This document shows positions 16,146 to 24,038 of a stretch of DNA of 44,016 nt, piece by piece. The stretch comes from VBAS01 sp964508655 (GTDB taxonomy: Bacteria > Bacteroidota > Bacteroidia > Chitinophagales > Chitinophagaceae). The notes under the pieces are model-generated. The model saw nothing but the letters and a program-made list of their open reading frames with translations, had not been told where the DNA came from and searched no databases. Location of the stretch: the NCBI GenBank assembly GCA_964508655.1, contig CAZDUO010000029.1:1-44016 (forward strand), written 5' to 3'. Positions within the stretch are counted from its first letter, which is position 1. The number at the start of each line of letters is the position of its first letter. A program made the translations under genes and the position numbers.

Positions 16146-17592
16146 CAGGCGACTCAGTTAATGTGAATGTTTCTTCCTGTCCTTTAAGAATTGCGGGCAT
16201 CAGTTCTCTCACATCAGTTACTTCACCTGTTATAGCCGCCGCCGCTGCCGTCAGCGGACTTGCCAGCATGGTTCTAGCCCCGGGCCCCTGTCTTCCTTCA
16301 AAATTCCTGTTGCTGGTGCTGATGCAGTATTTGCCGGCCGGAATTTTATCTTCGTTCATGCCCAGGCAGGCACTGCAGCCCGGCTGGCGCAGCATGAATC
16401 CCGCTTCTTCAAAAATTTTATCAATGCCTTCTTCTCTTGCCTGTTTTTCCACCTGCTTGCTTCCCGGCACCACCCACACTTCCACATCATCAGCTTTCTT
16501 TTTTCCTTTTACAAACGAGGCCACCATCCGCAGGTCTTCAATACGTGAATTGGTGCAGCTGCCGATAAACACATAATCCACTTTCTGTCCTTTGATGGGA
16601 GTGCCTTCTTTCAGTCCCATATAGGCAAGTGATTTGGCCAGCCCGCTTCTGTCGGTTTCATTCACGGTATCGGCGGTCGGAATTGAACTATTAATGCCAA
16701 TACCCATCCCGGGATTGGTGCCGTAAGTAATCATCGGCTCAATGTCGGCGGCATCAAGGAAAATTTCTTTGTCAAACACAGCATCATCATCGCTATGTAA
16801 TGTTTTCCAGTATTCCAGTGATTTTTCCCACAAAGCCCCTTTAGGGGTGCAGGGCTTGTTCTTCATGTAATTGAATGTTGTTTCATCCGGTGCAATCAAT
16901 CCGCACCGTGCTCCCATCTCAATACTCATGTTGCAGATGGTCATCCTGGCTTCCATGGATAAACTGCGGATGGCGGAGCCGGCAAATTCCACGGCATGAC
17001 CCGTGGCCCCGCTGGCTGAAATTTTTGAAAGAATGTACAGTACAATGTCTTTGCTCACCACACCCTTGTTCAGTTTGCCCTCCACGTTTATCCGCATTAG
17101 TTTGGGTTTGGTTTGCAAAATGCACTGCGTGGCAAGCACCATTTCCACTTCGCTGGTGCCAATACCAAACGCGATGCAGCCAAATGCACCATGCGTAGAA
17201 GTATGGCTGTCGCCGCACACAATCGTCATGCCCGGTTGTGTAATGCCTAATTCAGGTCCTATCACATGCACAATGCCCTGGAACGGGTGTCCAAGACCAT
17301 AGAGCTCAACACCATGTTCGGCGCAATTCTTTATTAATGCTTCTACCTGTTTTCGGCTGAGTTCTTCTTTGATGGGCAGGTGCTGGTTTAGCGTCGGCAC
17401 ATTGTGGTCGGCAGTAGCAATCGTCTGCTGCGGACGAAAAACTTTGATGCCGCGTTTATTCAATCCATTAAATGCCTGGGGGCTGGTAACTTCATGAATG
17501 AAATGCCGGTCGATGTACAATACCGAAGGCCCGCCGTCAATTTGCCTGACGATATGCTTTTCCCAGATCTTTTCAAATAAAGTTTTCGCCAT
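16135..17592 (-). CDS. leuC: 3-isopropylmalate dehydratase large subunit
   Basis: 485-residue aconitase-family [4Fe-4S] subunit. Seen: LYIDRHFIHEVTSPQAF, TATADHNVPT-like IATADHNVPT, CGDSHTSTHGAFG, and the cluster cysteines in FIGSCTNSRIEDL and QPGCSACLGMNED. The C-terminal FEGRQGPGARTMLASP is also present. A palindrome-like stretch at 16834-16856 is translated CTPKGALWEKS, but family members have APKG-type sequence there too. It is second in the leu operon, 206 bp after leuA. Confidence 0.95.
   Translation of the reverse strand: MAKTLFEKIWEKHIVRQIDGGPSVLYIDRHFIHEVTSPQAFNGLNKRGIKVFRPQQTIATADHNVPTLNQHLPIKEELSRKQVEALIKNCAEHGVELYGLGHPFQGIVHVIGPELGITQPGMTIVCGDSHTSTHGAFGCIAFGIGTSEVEMVLATQCILQTKPKLMRINVEGKLNKGVVSKDIVLYILSKISASGATGHAVEFAGSAIRSLSMEARMTICNMSIEMGARCGLIAPDETTFNYMKNKPCTPKGALWEKSLEYWKTLHSDDDAVFDKEIFLDAADIEPMITYGTNPGMGIGINSSIPTADTVNETDRSGLAKSLAYMGLKEGTPIKGQKVDYVFIGSCTNSRIEDLRMVASFVKGKKKADDVEVWVVPGSKQVEKQAREEGIDKIFEEAGFMLRQPGCSACLGMNEDKIPAGKYCISTSNRNFEGRQGPGARTMLASPLTAAAAAITGEVTDVRELMPAILKGQEETFTLTESPVEN
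16834..16856. repeat. Palindrome-like sequence inside leuC, forward orientation (copy M)
   Basis: AGCCCCTTTAGGGGTGCAGG matches the repeat core perfectly. The translated TPKGALW is close to what LeuC homologues carry naturally, so this may be a coincidence rather than an insertion. Confidence 0.4.
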
Positions 17593-17594
17593 AA

Positions 17595-17620
17595 ACCCTC
17601 CAAACCTCCCTAAGGGGATA
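17595..17620. repeat. Interspersed palindrome upstream of leuC, reverse orientation (copy N)
   Basis: ACCCTCCAAACCTCCCTAAG then GGGATA, a diverged copy two bases upstream of the leuC ATG. It forms an inverted pair with copy O. Confidence 0.65.
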
Positions 17621-17710
17621 CTTAATACTTTGGTATTTCAATTTTGCTTTTCAACTATTTTCATCTGCTGATATTCTGCTTAACAGATGTGGCTTTTGTT
17701 TTGCCCAAAA

Positions 17711-17734
17711 ACCCCCTTTAGGGGGACCGGGGGT
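17711..17734. repeat. Interspersed palindrome in the leuA-leuC gap, forward orientation (copy O)
   Basis: CCCCCTTTAGGGGGACCGGG plus GGT, one of the cleanest copies. The 90 bp between N and O hold no recognisable gene. Confidence 0.88.
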
Positions 17735-17798
17735 AAAAAATGCGTGACGTAGAAACGCCACGCCCTAACCAAAACTAACTGTCATGAGAAAAAATTTA

Positions 17799-18968
17799 TT
17801 ACGCACCGATTGCTTCCGGCAAATACTGGTTTGCCAGTTGCAACAGGTCATTATCTTCCACTTCTTTTTTTAAATCGGCAATTTTCAGGAACTGTTCATA
17901 GAGCACATCAATATCGTTGCGGCTGAAATCAAATCCAAGCTTGCGGAAACGGTACGCCAAGGCACTTCTTCCGCTGCGGGCGGTAAGCACTATTTTAGAT
18001 GATTCAGCGCCTACTGCTTCGGGGTTGATGATTTCGTACGTCAATGCTTCTTTCAAAAAACCATCCTGGTGAATGCCTGACGAATGTGCAAATGCATTGC
18101 TGCCCACAATCGCTTTGTTTGGCTGCACCGGCATGCGCATGGTTTCCGATACCAGGCGGCTCATGGGATTCAGCAATTGTGTTTTTATATTGGTGTAAAA
18201 ACCCAAACCATGGTGTTGCTTCATTATCATCACCACTTCTTCCAGCGAAGTATTGCCGGCCCGTTCGCCCAGCCCGTTTATAGTGCATTCAATTTGTCTT
18301 GCACCGCTGATTACACCGGCAATTGAATTGGCAGTGGCTAACCCCAGGTCATTATGACAATGGCATGAAATAACCGCCTTGTCAATATTGGGAACATGGT
18401 TTGCCAGGTATGCAATTTTTTCACCGTACTGGTGCGGCAGGCAGTAACCGGTGGTGTCCGGAATATTCACCGTGGTGGCGCCGGCTTTAATCACTGCTTC
18501 AATTACTCTTGCCAGGTAATCATTTTCGGTGCGGCCGGCATCTTCGGCATAAAACTCCACGTTGTCAGTAAAATTTCTTGCCCACTTTACACACTTGATG
18601 GCACGCTGCAGAATTTCTTCCCTGTTTGAATTGAATTTTGCCCTGATGTGAAGGTTGGATGTACCGATACCGGTATGAATGCGGGGGCGCTTTGCGTATT
18701 TCAATGCTTCTGCTGCCACTTCAATGTCTTTTTGCACGGCACGGCTAAGCCCGCAAACCTGTGCATCTTTAATGATGGCAGCAATTTGTTTTACACTTTC
18801 AAAATCGCCGGGGCTTGAAATGGGAAAACCGGCTTCAATAATGTCCACTCCCAGCTCTTCCAGTTGAACCGCCAGCTCTACTTTTTCTTTTGTATTCAGC
18901 TTACAGCCCGGCACCTGCTCGCCATCTCTGAGTGTAGTGTCAAAAATAAAGACCCGTTTATCTGGCAT
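17799..18968 (-). CDS. leuA: 2-isopropylmalate synthase, short form without leucine-binding domain
   Basis: 389 residues. It condenses acetyl-CoA with 2-oxoisovalerate, the first leucine-specific step. The TIM-barrel motifs are present: FDTTLRDGEQVPGC (metal Asp), IEAGFPISSPGDFE, VISCHCHNDLGLATANSIAG (metal His pair) and GLGERAGNTSLEEV. HSSGIHQDGFLK and the linker helices follow. The protein ends at ANQYLPEAIGA, about where the C-terminal allosteric LeuA dimerisation domain begins in E. coli-type enzymes (about 520 residues). Leucine feedback through that domain is therefore not expected. A homocitrate or citramalate synthase role is possible in principle, but the leuCDB neighbours favour LeuA. 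First gene of the leu operon. Confidence 0.93.
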   Translation of the reverse strand: MPDKRVFIFDTTLRDGEQVPGCKLNTKEKVELAVQLEELGVDIIEAGFPISSPGDFESVKQIAAIIKDAQVCGLSRAVQKDIEVAAEALKYAKRPRIHTGIGTSNLHIRAKFNSNREEILQRAIKCVKWARNFTDNVEFYAEDAGRTENDYLARVIEAVIKAGATTVNIPDTTGYCLPHQYGEKIAYLANHVPNIDKAVISCHCHNDLGLATANSIAGVISGARQIECTINGLGERAGNTSLEEVVMIMKQHHGLGFYTNIKTQLLNPMSRLVSETMRMPVQPNKAIVGSNAFAHSSGIHQDGFLKEALTYEIINPEAVGAESSKIVLTARSGRSALAYRFRKLGFDFSRNDIDVLYEQFLKIADLKKEVEDNDLLQLANQYLPEAIGA

Positions 18969-18994
18969 ACAAACGTTTAATCAGGTGATAAAAT

Positions 18995-19052
18995 AAACAG
19001 GCTGCTTATTTTTGTGTTGCTTGCCGGTAACCAATAAACTTACAGCCTGTTT
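18995..19052 (-). promoter_or_regulatory. Hairpin in the leuA 5' leader, possible regulatory element
   Basis: A 10-bp perfect stem (AAACAGGCTG at 19043-19052 on the minus strand with CAGCCTGTTT at 18995-19004) closes a 38-base loop about 27 bp upstream of the leuA ATG. The T-rich TTTATTTTATC follows. A TACTTTCG at 19056-19063 could be a -7 box. No leucine-rich leader ORF is visible. Function is inferred only from position. Confidence 0.4.
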
Positions 19053-19176
19053 TTACGAAAGTATTTCTTATTTATTTCCCGGTAAAGCCAAATTTGAACG
19101 AATTTTACGCCGGGCAGGGCGATGCGAATCTTCTGAAACCCTTGCCAGGCAAGCTTTTTAACCTGTAAAATTTACA

Positions 19177-20742
19177 ATGCCCAACCGCTCAGCCGATACA
19201 CTCTTTCAGCTCGTAAAATCGCTTGAGAAAAGCGAGAAGCGGAACTTTAAACTCTTCGTAAAGCGCAATACACCCGGCGGTGATATGAAGTTTATCCAGC
19301 TGTTTGACGCACTTGACCGCATGAAGGAATACGATGAAGCAACCTTACTGAAAAAGAATAAGGCAATTAAAAAGCAGCAGTTGTCCAACATCAAAGCGCA
19401 TTTATACAAACAGATTCTTACCAGCCTGCGGTTGATTCGTGATGAAAACAATATTGACATACAGCTGCACGAACAGATGGACCATGCACGCATTTTGTTC
19501 AACAAAGGACTTTACCTGCAAAGCCTCAGGTTGCTTGATAAGATGAAGGAAACGGCAAAAGCTCATCACCAGTTTACCTACCTGCAGCAGGTTTTGTTTT
19601 TTGAAAAAAAGATTGAAGCGCTGTTTATCACCCGCAGCATGCGCAATCGTGCCGAACAGCTGACGCAGGAAAGCGTAGAAGTGAATGAAAAATTATCGCT
19701 GGTAAATAATCTTTCCAATCTTTCACTGCAGCTGTACAGCTGGTACATCCAGCACGGGCATGCAAGGAATAGAAAAGATTTTGATGAACTGAAAGTGTAT
19801 TTCGAAACTCATTTGCCTAATGGGATTACAAAGGAGTCTTCTTTTTACGAGCGGCTTTATTTATTCCAGAGCTACACATGGTATGCGTTCATCCGCCAGG
19901 ATTTTTTGCAGTACTACCGGTATTCACAAAAATGGGTTGACCTGTTTGATGAATGCCCGGCAATGCTGGCAGCCGAAACAGCCATGTATATTAAAGGCAT
20001 GCATAACCTGATGGGGGCTCATTTTATGTTGCTGAATCATGAGAAGCTGCGTGAAGCCATCAAAAAATTCGAACAGTTCACGCATCACCGGCTGGTAACG
20101 GGAAATGAAAACAACCGCATTCTCACGTATGTGTATTTATATACTTCCAAAATCAATCTCTGTTTTCTGGAAGGCAATTTTACCAAAGGCCTGCGGCTGG
20201 TTCCTTTCCTGGAAAAAATGCTGAAGGAATATGGCATCTTCCTCGACAAGCACCGGGTGCTGGTGTTTTATTACAAAATCGCCTGCCTGTACTTTGGCAG
20301 CGGCGATAATGAAAAAGCGATTGCGTATCTCAACAAAATCATTCACGAAAAAGCCGACCTGCGTACCGACCTGCAATGTTATGCCCGCCTGCTTCACCTG
20401 ATTGCCCATTATGAGCTCGGCAATTTTGAATTGCTGGAATACCTTATCAAATCGGTATACCGCTATATGGCCAAAATGCAAAACCTGAGTAAGGTGGAAG
20501 AAGAAGTGTTTACCTTCCTGCGCCGCTCCTTCCGTGTAGGCGCTCATGCGCTGAAGCCTGAATTTGAAAAGCTGCATGAATCGTTGAAGAAGTACGAAGG
20601 CAACCCGCTGGAGTCACGGGCCTTCAGTTATCTCGATATCATCTCCTGGCTGGAAAGCAAAATCAGCAATGTGAATGTGCAGGATGTCATCCGGGAAAAA
20701 TACCGGCATAGCAAAACAAGAATGTCCCTTCGCACTACCTGA
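19177..20742 (+). CDS. Hypothetical helical (TPR-like) protein
   Basis: 521 residues, predicted almost entirely alpha-helical, with no signal peptide and no enzymatic motif that I recognise. Repeating helix-turn-helix patterns rich in Leu, Tyr and Phe suggest a TPR-like solenoid (for example FNKGLYLQSLRLLDKMKETA and GSGDNEKAIAYLNKIIHEKA). The N terminus (ADTLFQLVKSLEKSEKRNFK) is charged and amphipathic. It is transcribed divergently from leuA. A protein-interaction scaffold is a guess from the fold only. Confidence 0.7.
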   Translation: MPNRSADTLFQLVKSLEKSEKRNFKLFVKRNTPGGDMKFIQLFDALDRMKEYDEATLLKKNKAIKKQQLSNIKAHLYKQILTSLRLIRDENNIDIQLHEQMDHARILFNKGLYLQSLRLLDKMKETAKAHHQFTYLQQVLFFEKKIEALFITRSMRNRAEQLTQESVEVNEKLSLVNNLSNLSLQLYSWYIQHGHARNRKDFDELKVYFETHLPNGITKESSFYERLYLFQSYTWYAFIRQDFLQYYRYSQKWVDLFDECPAMLAAETAMYIKGMHNLMGAHFMLLNHEKLREAIKKFEQFTHHRLVTGNENNRILTYVYLYTSKINLCFLEGNFTKGLRLVPFLEKMLKEYGIFLDKHRVLVFYYKIACLYFGSGDNEKAIAYLNKIIHEKADLRTDLQCYARLLHLIAHYELGNFELLEYLIKSVYRYMAKMQNLSKVEEEVFTFLRRSFRVGAHALKPEFEKLHESLKKYEGNPLESRAFSYLDIISWLESKISNVNVQDVIREKYRHSKTRMSLRTT

Positions 20743-20826
20743 AAATCCATACAAAAAATTTTCCCCGGATACACAGGGCAATGAAAGTGATTTAATATAT
20801 TGTGCTTTCATCACAAAACACCAGCA

Positions 20827-21783
20827 ATGAAAAAAACCTTTTTATTTTTTACCTGCTTTTCTTTGTGTTCAGTTCTTATTTCAGCCAAAGTGCCGGGCGA
20901 CTCACTGCAGGCGCTGATTGAAAAACAACTGAAGATGATGGACTCCATCGAGGGTACGCTGCATTACAAAACCGGCACTCTCACGCTTGGCAGCGGCGTG
21001 GCTACCATCCATGTTGAAAACGGTTTTCGCTTCCTGGAAGCCGATGAAGCCGAATATGTGTTAACCGAATTGTGGGGCAACCTGAAAGGAACAAAACCAC
21101 TGGGGTTGTTGTTCCCGCCCAACAACGGGGCTACTTCTTTCGACAGCTATGCTTATTTACTGGAATATGAAGCTATCGGTTATGTAAAAGACAAAGACGC
21201 CGATAAAATAAACTATGACGACCTGCTGAAAGAAATAAAAGAAGGGCAGCAGAAAGCCAATGAAGAAAGAAAAAAGCTGGGACTGGAAACCATGGAAATT
21301 ATCGGCTGGGCGGCAAAACCGTTTTATGATAAAGAAAGAAAACTGCTGCATTGGGCAAAAGAATTCAGGGTGTCGGGCAATGATGAAAACACGCTGAACT
21401 ACGATATCCGGATATTGGGTCGCAAAGGCGTTCTCACTCTTTCGGCCATCGCCGGAATGAGCCAGCTCGACAGTGTGAATAAAAACCTGGAAAATGTACT
21501 TTCGATGGTTGCCTTCAACCCGGGCAATAAGTATGCTGACTTCGATTCAAAGACTGATGAAGTAGCAGCATGGACCATTGGTGGCCTTGTTGCCGGGAAA
21601 ATTCTGGCCAAAGCCGGCTTTTTTGCTCTGATATTAAAAAATATTAAGCTGGTGCTGCTTGGTCTTGTTGCAGTGGGCGGCGGCATCTGGCGGTTTATAA
21701 GCGGAAGAAAAAAGAAGGAGGAAGAATTTGTGTACCAGCCTCAGCCTAATCCTGATAACCAGGAGCCAATTCATCCGAAATAA
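20827..21783 (+). CDS. DUF2167 family membrane-associated protein
   Basis: 318 residues from the ATG at 20827, which gives a clean signal peptide (KKTFLFFTCFSLCSVLISAK); an ATG at 20800 would add nine residues in front of it. The DUF2167 signature is clear: GTLTLGSGVATIHVENGFRFL, LTELWGN and GLLFPPN. IGWAAKPFYDKERKLLHWAKE follows. A hydrophobic segment near residues 255-290 ends in a basic GRKKKEEE tail, suggesting an exported domain anchored in the inner membrane. Function unknown. It is followed by a strong terminator. Confidence 0.82.
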   Translation: MKKTFLFFTCFSLCSVLISAKVPGDSLQALIEKQLKMMDSIEGTLHYKTGTLTLGSGVATIHVENGFRFLEADEAEYVLTELWGNLKGTKPLGLLFPPNNGATSFDSYAYLLEYEAIGYVKDKDADKINYDDLLKEIKEGQQKANEERKKLGLETMEIIGWAAKPFYDKERKLLHWAKEFRVSGNDENTLNYDIRILGRKGVLTLSAIAGMSQLDSVNKNLENVLSMVAFNPGNKYADFDSKTDEVAAWTIGGLVAGKILAKAGFFALILKNIKLVLLGLVAVGGGIWRFISGRKKKEEEFVYQPQPNPDNQEPIHPK

Positions 21784-21800
21784 TTTACCATTTCGTGAAT

Positions 21801-21839
21801 AAAAAAAGTCCTGCCTGCTGGCGGGACTTCTTTATTTTT
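21801..21839 (+). terminator. Intrinsic terminator after the DUF2167 gene
   Basis: The stem AAGTCCTGCC/GGCGGGACTT (one G-T pair) with a 4-base loop spans 21806-21829, is preceded by an A run and followed by TTTATTTTT. Its T tail overlaps a possible -7 box of carA. Confidence 0.85.
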
Positions 21840-21840
21840 G
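21833..21840 (+). promoter_or_regulatory. Candidate -7 promoter element for carA
   Basis: TATTTTTG fits TAnnTTTG and lies 43 bp before the carA ATG. The -33 position falls in the terminator hairpin and shows no TTTG. Confidence 0.25.
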
Positions 21841-21882
21841 CGCCCCGATAGCTTGCCCGATTTTTACCAGTTTAATTTATTT

Positions 21883-23040
21883 ATGCCCGACAAACAACTA
21901 CCCGCTGTACTACTGCTCGAAGACGGAACGCTTTGCCACGGATATGCTTTTGGTGCCATCGGTACCGCCACCGGCGAAATCTGTTTCAATACCGGCATGA
22001 CCGGCTACCAGGAAGTGTTTACCGACCCCAGTTATTACGGACAGATTCTGATCATGAACAGCGTTCATATCGGCAATTATGGTGTGAAGGATGATGAAGT
22101 AGAATCAGCTTCGGTAAAAATCCGCGGGTTGATTGGCCGCAATCTTGAAGAATCTTATTCACGCCGGCAGGCCAAAGGTTCGCTGGAAGATTATCTTAAG
22201 AAAAATAATATTGTGTGCATCGAAGGTGTGGATACCCGTGCCCTTGTCACACATGTTCGCCAGCAGGGAGCCATGAACTGCATTATCTCTTCTGAAATAC
22301 TTGATGTGGAAGAACTGAAAAAAATGCTGGCAAAAGTGCCTTCCATGAACGGGCTGGAACTGGCTTCATGTGTTACGGCTGAGAAAGAATATGAATTGGG
22401 CAATCCTTCTTCGCCGATTCGTATTGCAGTTTTGGATTACGGTTGCAAACAACATATTCTGCAATGCATGACCGACCGCGGTGCTTATGTAAAAGTTTTT
22501 CCGGCAAAAACTTCATTGGAAAAAATAAAAGAATTCAAGCCAACCGGTTATTTTATTTCCAATGGTCCCGGCGACCCGGCAGCTATGGATTATGCCATCG
22601 AAACGGTAAAAGAAATCCTGGAAGAAAACAAACCCACTTTTGGTATCTGCCTTGGCCACCAGTTGCTGGCACTGGCTAATGGCGTAAAAACATACAAGCT
22701 GCATCATGGTCACCGCGGGCTGAATCACCCGGTGAAAAATTTACTTACCGGCAAAGCAGAGATTACCACACAGAACCATGGCTTCGGTGTGGACCCGGAA
22801 TCGGTAAAGCAGGCAGAAAACATTGATGTGACCCACATCAATCTCAACGATCACTCCATTGAAGGCATCCGTATGAAAAACAAACCGGCCTTCTCGGTGC
22901 AGTATCATCCGGAAAGCACCCCCGGCCCGCACGACAGCCGCTACCTGTTCGACCAGTTTATCGGCATGATAAAAGAGTACATTGAAAAAGGTTCTTCCGT
23001 TTCCAAAAAGCAGGTACAAACACAATTGCAGGCGGAATAA
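21883..23040 (+). CDS. carA: Carbamoyl-phosphate synthase small (glutaminase) subunit
   Basis: 385 residues. It hydrolyses glutamine and passes ammonia to CarB for arginine and pyrimidine synthesis. Seen: LLEDGTLCHGYAFG, EICFNTGMTGYQEVFTDPSY, IEGVDTRALVTHVR, the class I amidotransferase nucleophile in FGICLGHQLLALA, and the His/Glu pair in VQYHPESTPGPHDS. The start is ATG 21883 (MPDKQLPAVLLLEDG); a TTG at 21838 in frame would only translate the promoter-terminator region. carB is not in the window. aroQ follows 21 bp downstream. Confidence 0.95.
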   Translation: MPDKQLPAVLLLEDGTLCHGYAFGAIGTATGEICFNTGMTGYQEVFTDPSYYGQILIMNSVHIGNYGVKDDEVESASVKIRGLIGRNLEESYSRRQAKGSLEDYLKKNNIVCIEGVDTRALVTHVRQQGAMNCIISSEILDVEELKKMLAKVPSMNGLELASCVTAEKEYELGNPSSPIRIAVLDYGCKQHILQCMTDRGAYVKVFPAKTSLEKIKEFKPTGYFISNGPGDPAAMDYAIETVKEILEENKPTFGICLGHQLLALANGVKTYKLHHGHRGLNHPVKNLLTGKAEITTQNHGFGVDPESVKQAENIDVTHINLNDHSIEGIRMKNKPAFSVQYHPESTPGPHDSRYLFDQFIGMIKEYIEKGSSVSKKQVQTQLQAE

Positions 23041-23061
23041 AGATTTGTTTACATTCGTTTC

Positions 23062-23487
23062 ATGAAAATCGCAATCATCAACGGGCCCAACCTGAACCTG
23101 CTGGGCAAAAGAGAAACGGATATTTACGGCAACAAACCGTTTGAAGTTTTTTTTGGTGAGCTGCAGCAAAAATATCCGCACTTGCATTTTAATTATTTTC
23201 AAAGCAATTTGGAAGGCGAACTGATTGATGCATTGCAGCGCTTTGGATTTGAGTATGATGGCATCATCCTGAATCCCGGCGGCTATACCCACACCTCCGT
23301 TGCCATCGGTGATGCCATTGCTGCCATCAAAACCCCCGTGATTGAAGTACATATCTCCAATGTGCATGCAAGGGAAGATTTCCGAAAACTTTCTCATGTT
23401 TCCGGCAAAGCGGCAGGCAGTATTATTGGCTTGGGGTTAAAAGGATATGAACTGGCTGTGGAGTGGTTTTTGGCAAAGAAAAAATGA
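23062..23487 (+). CDS. aroQ: Type II 3-dehydroquinate dehydratase
   Basis: 141 residues, complete for the family. Third step of the shikimate pathway; normally a dodecamer. Seen: IINGPNLNLLGKRETDIYG with the catalytic Tyr, FQSNLEGELIDALQ, LNPGGYTHTSVAIGDAI, and EVHISNVHAREDFRK with the catalytic His and Arg. It lies 21 bp after carA and is probably co-transcribed. Confidence 0.95.
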   Translation: MKIAIINGPNLNLLGKRETDIYGNKPFEVFFGELQQKYPHLHFNYFQSNLEGELIDALQRFGFEYDGIILNPGGYTHTSVAIGDAIAAIKTPVIEVHISNVHAREDFRKLSHVSGKAAGSIIGLGLKGYELAVEWFLAKKK

Positions 23488-23512
23488 GTAATGAGTGATA
23501 AGTGATGAGTAA
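23488..23512. repeat. Short-period degenerate array (GAGTAATGAGTGATAAG)
   Basis: Degenerate 7-9-base units (GTAATGAGTGATAAGTGATG) right after the aroQ stop. A reverse-strand relative (ACTCATTACTC) occurs at 28150-28160. Confidence 0.5.
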
Positions 23513-23574
23513 AGAAAGATAGAAAATCTGACACTTGTCATCAACCATTAATCTGGCATGCTGAATTTTTTTCC

Positions 23575-23949
23575 ATGAATATATTTGGCAACATTATCTG
23601 GCTCATCTTCGGCGGGCTGATGGCAGCAATCGGTTATTTCATCGGCGGACTTATTTTATGCATTACTATCATCGGTATTCCCTGGGGGCTTCAGTGTTTC
23701 AAACTTGCGGGTTTGGTACTTTGGCCTTTTGGTAAAAAAGTCATCAGCGATAACAACAGTTCCGGTTGTCTTCCCGTGTTGTGCAATGTCATCTGGATTA
23801 TTTTCGGCGGATGGTACACAGCGCTGGTGCATGTGGCGATGGGACTGATTTTATACATCACGATCATCGGTATTCCCTGGGGCCGGCAGCATTTCAGGCT
23901 GGTTGAAATTTCACTCATGCCATTCGGCAAACAGGTGGTGGATGAATAA
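23575..23949 (+). CDS. YccF family small membrane protein
   Basis: 124 residues composed of two similar halves. Each has a hydrophobic IIWLIFGG/VIWIIFGG start, a second hydrophobic segment and the signature CITIIGIPWGLQCFKLA or YITIIGIPWGRQHFRLV. Together they fit the YccF/DUF307 inner-membrane family with about four membrane segments. The internal duplication is obvious. No biochemical role is established. The WPFGKK and MPFGKQ motifs follow each half. Confidence 0.85.
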   Translation: MNIFGNIIWLIFGGLMAAIGYFIGGLILCITIIGIPWGLQCFKLAGLVLWPFGKKVISDNNSSGCLPVLCNVIWIIFGGWYTALVHVAMGLILYITIIGIPWGRQHFRLVEISLMPFGKQVVDE

Positions 23950-24023
23950 TGTTCACTATGCTGCACATGATAAATATCAGGTGATGCTTTTGCTCTTGTC
24001 ATACCGCGCCGGTAATGTATTTG

Positions 24024-24031
24024 TAGTTTTG
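24024..24031 (+). promoter_or_regulatory. Candidate -7 promoter element for the CoA-transferase gene
   Basis: TAGTTTTG exactly fits the Bacteroidota TAnnTTTG consensus, 7 bp before the ATG, which would give a very short or no 5' UTR. A clear -33 box at standard spacing is not seen. Confidence 0.35.
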
Positions 24032-24038
24032 CAGCCGT

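Noticed and set aside
16834..16856. Palindrome in leuC as another protein-inserting element
   Set aside because: The encoded TPKGALW segment resembles what LeuC homologues have naturally, so the match may be coincidental. It is kept only as a low-confidence repeat.
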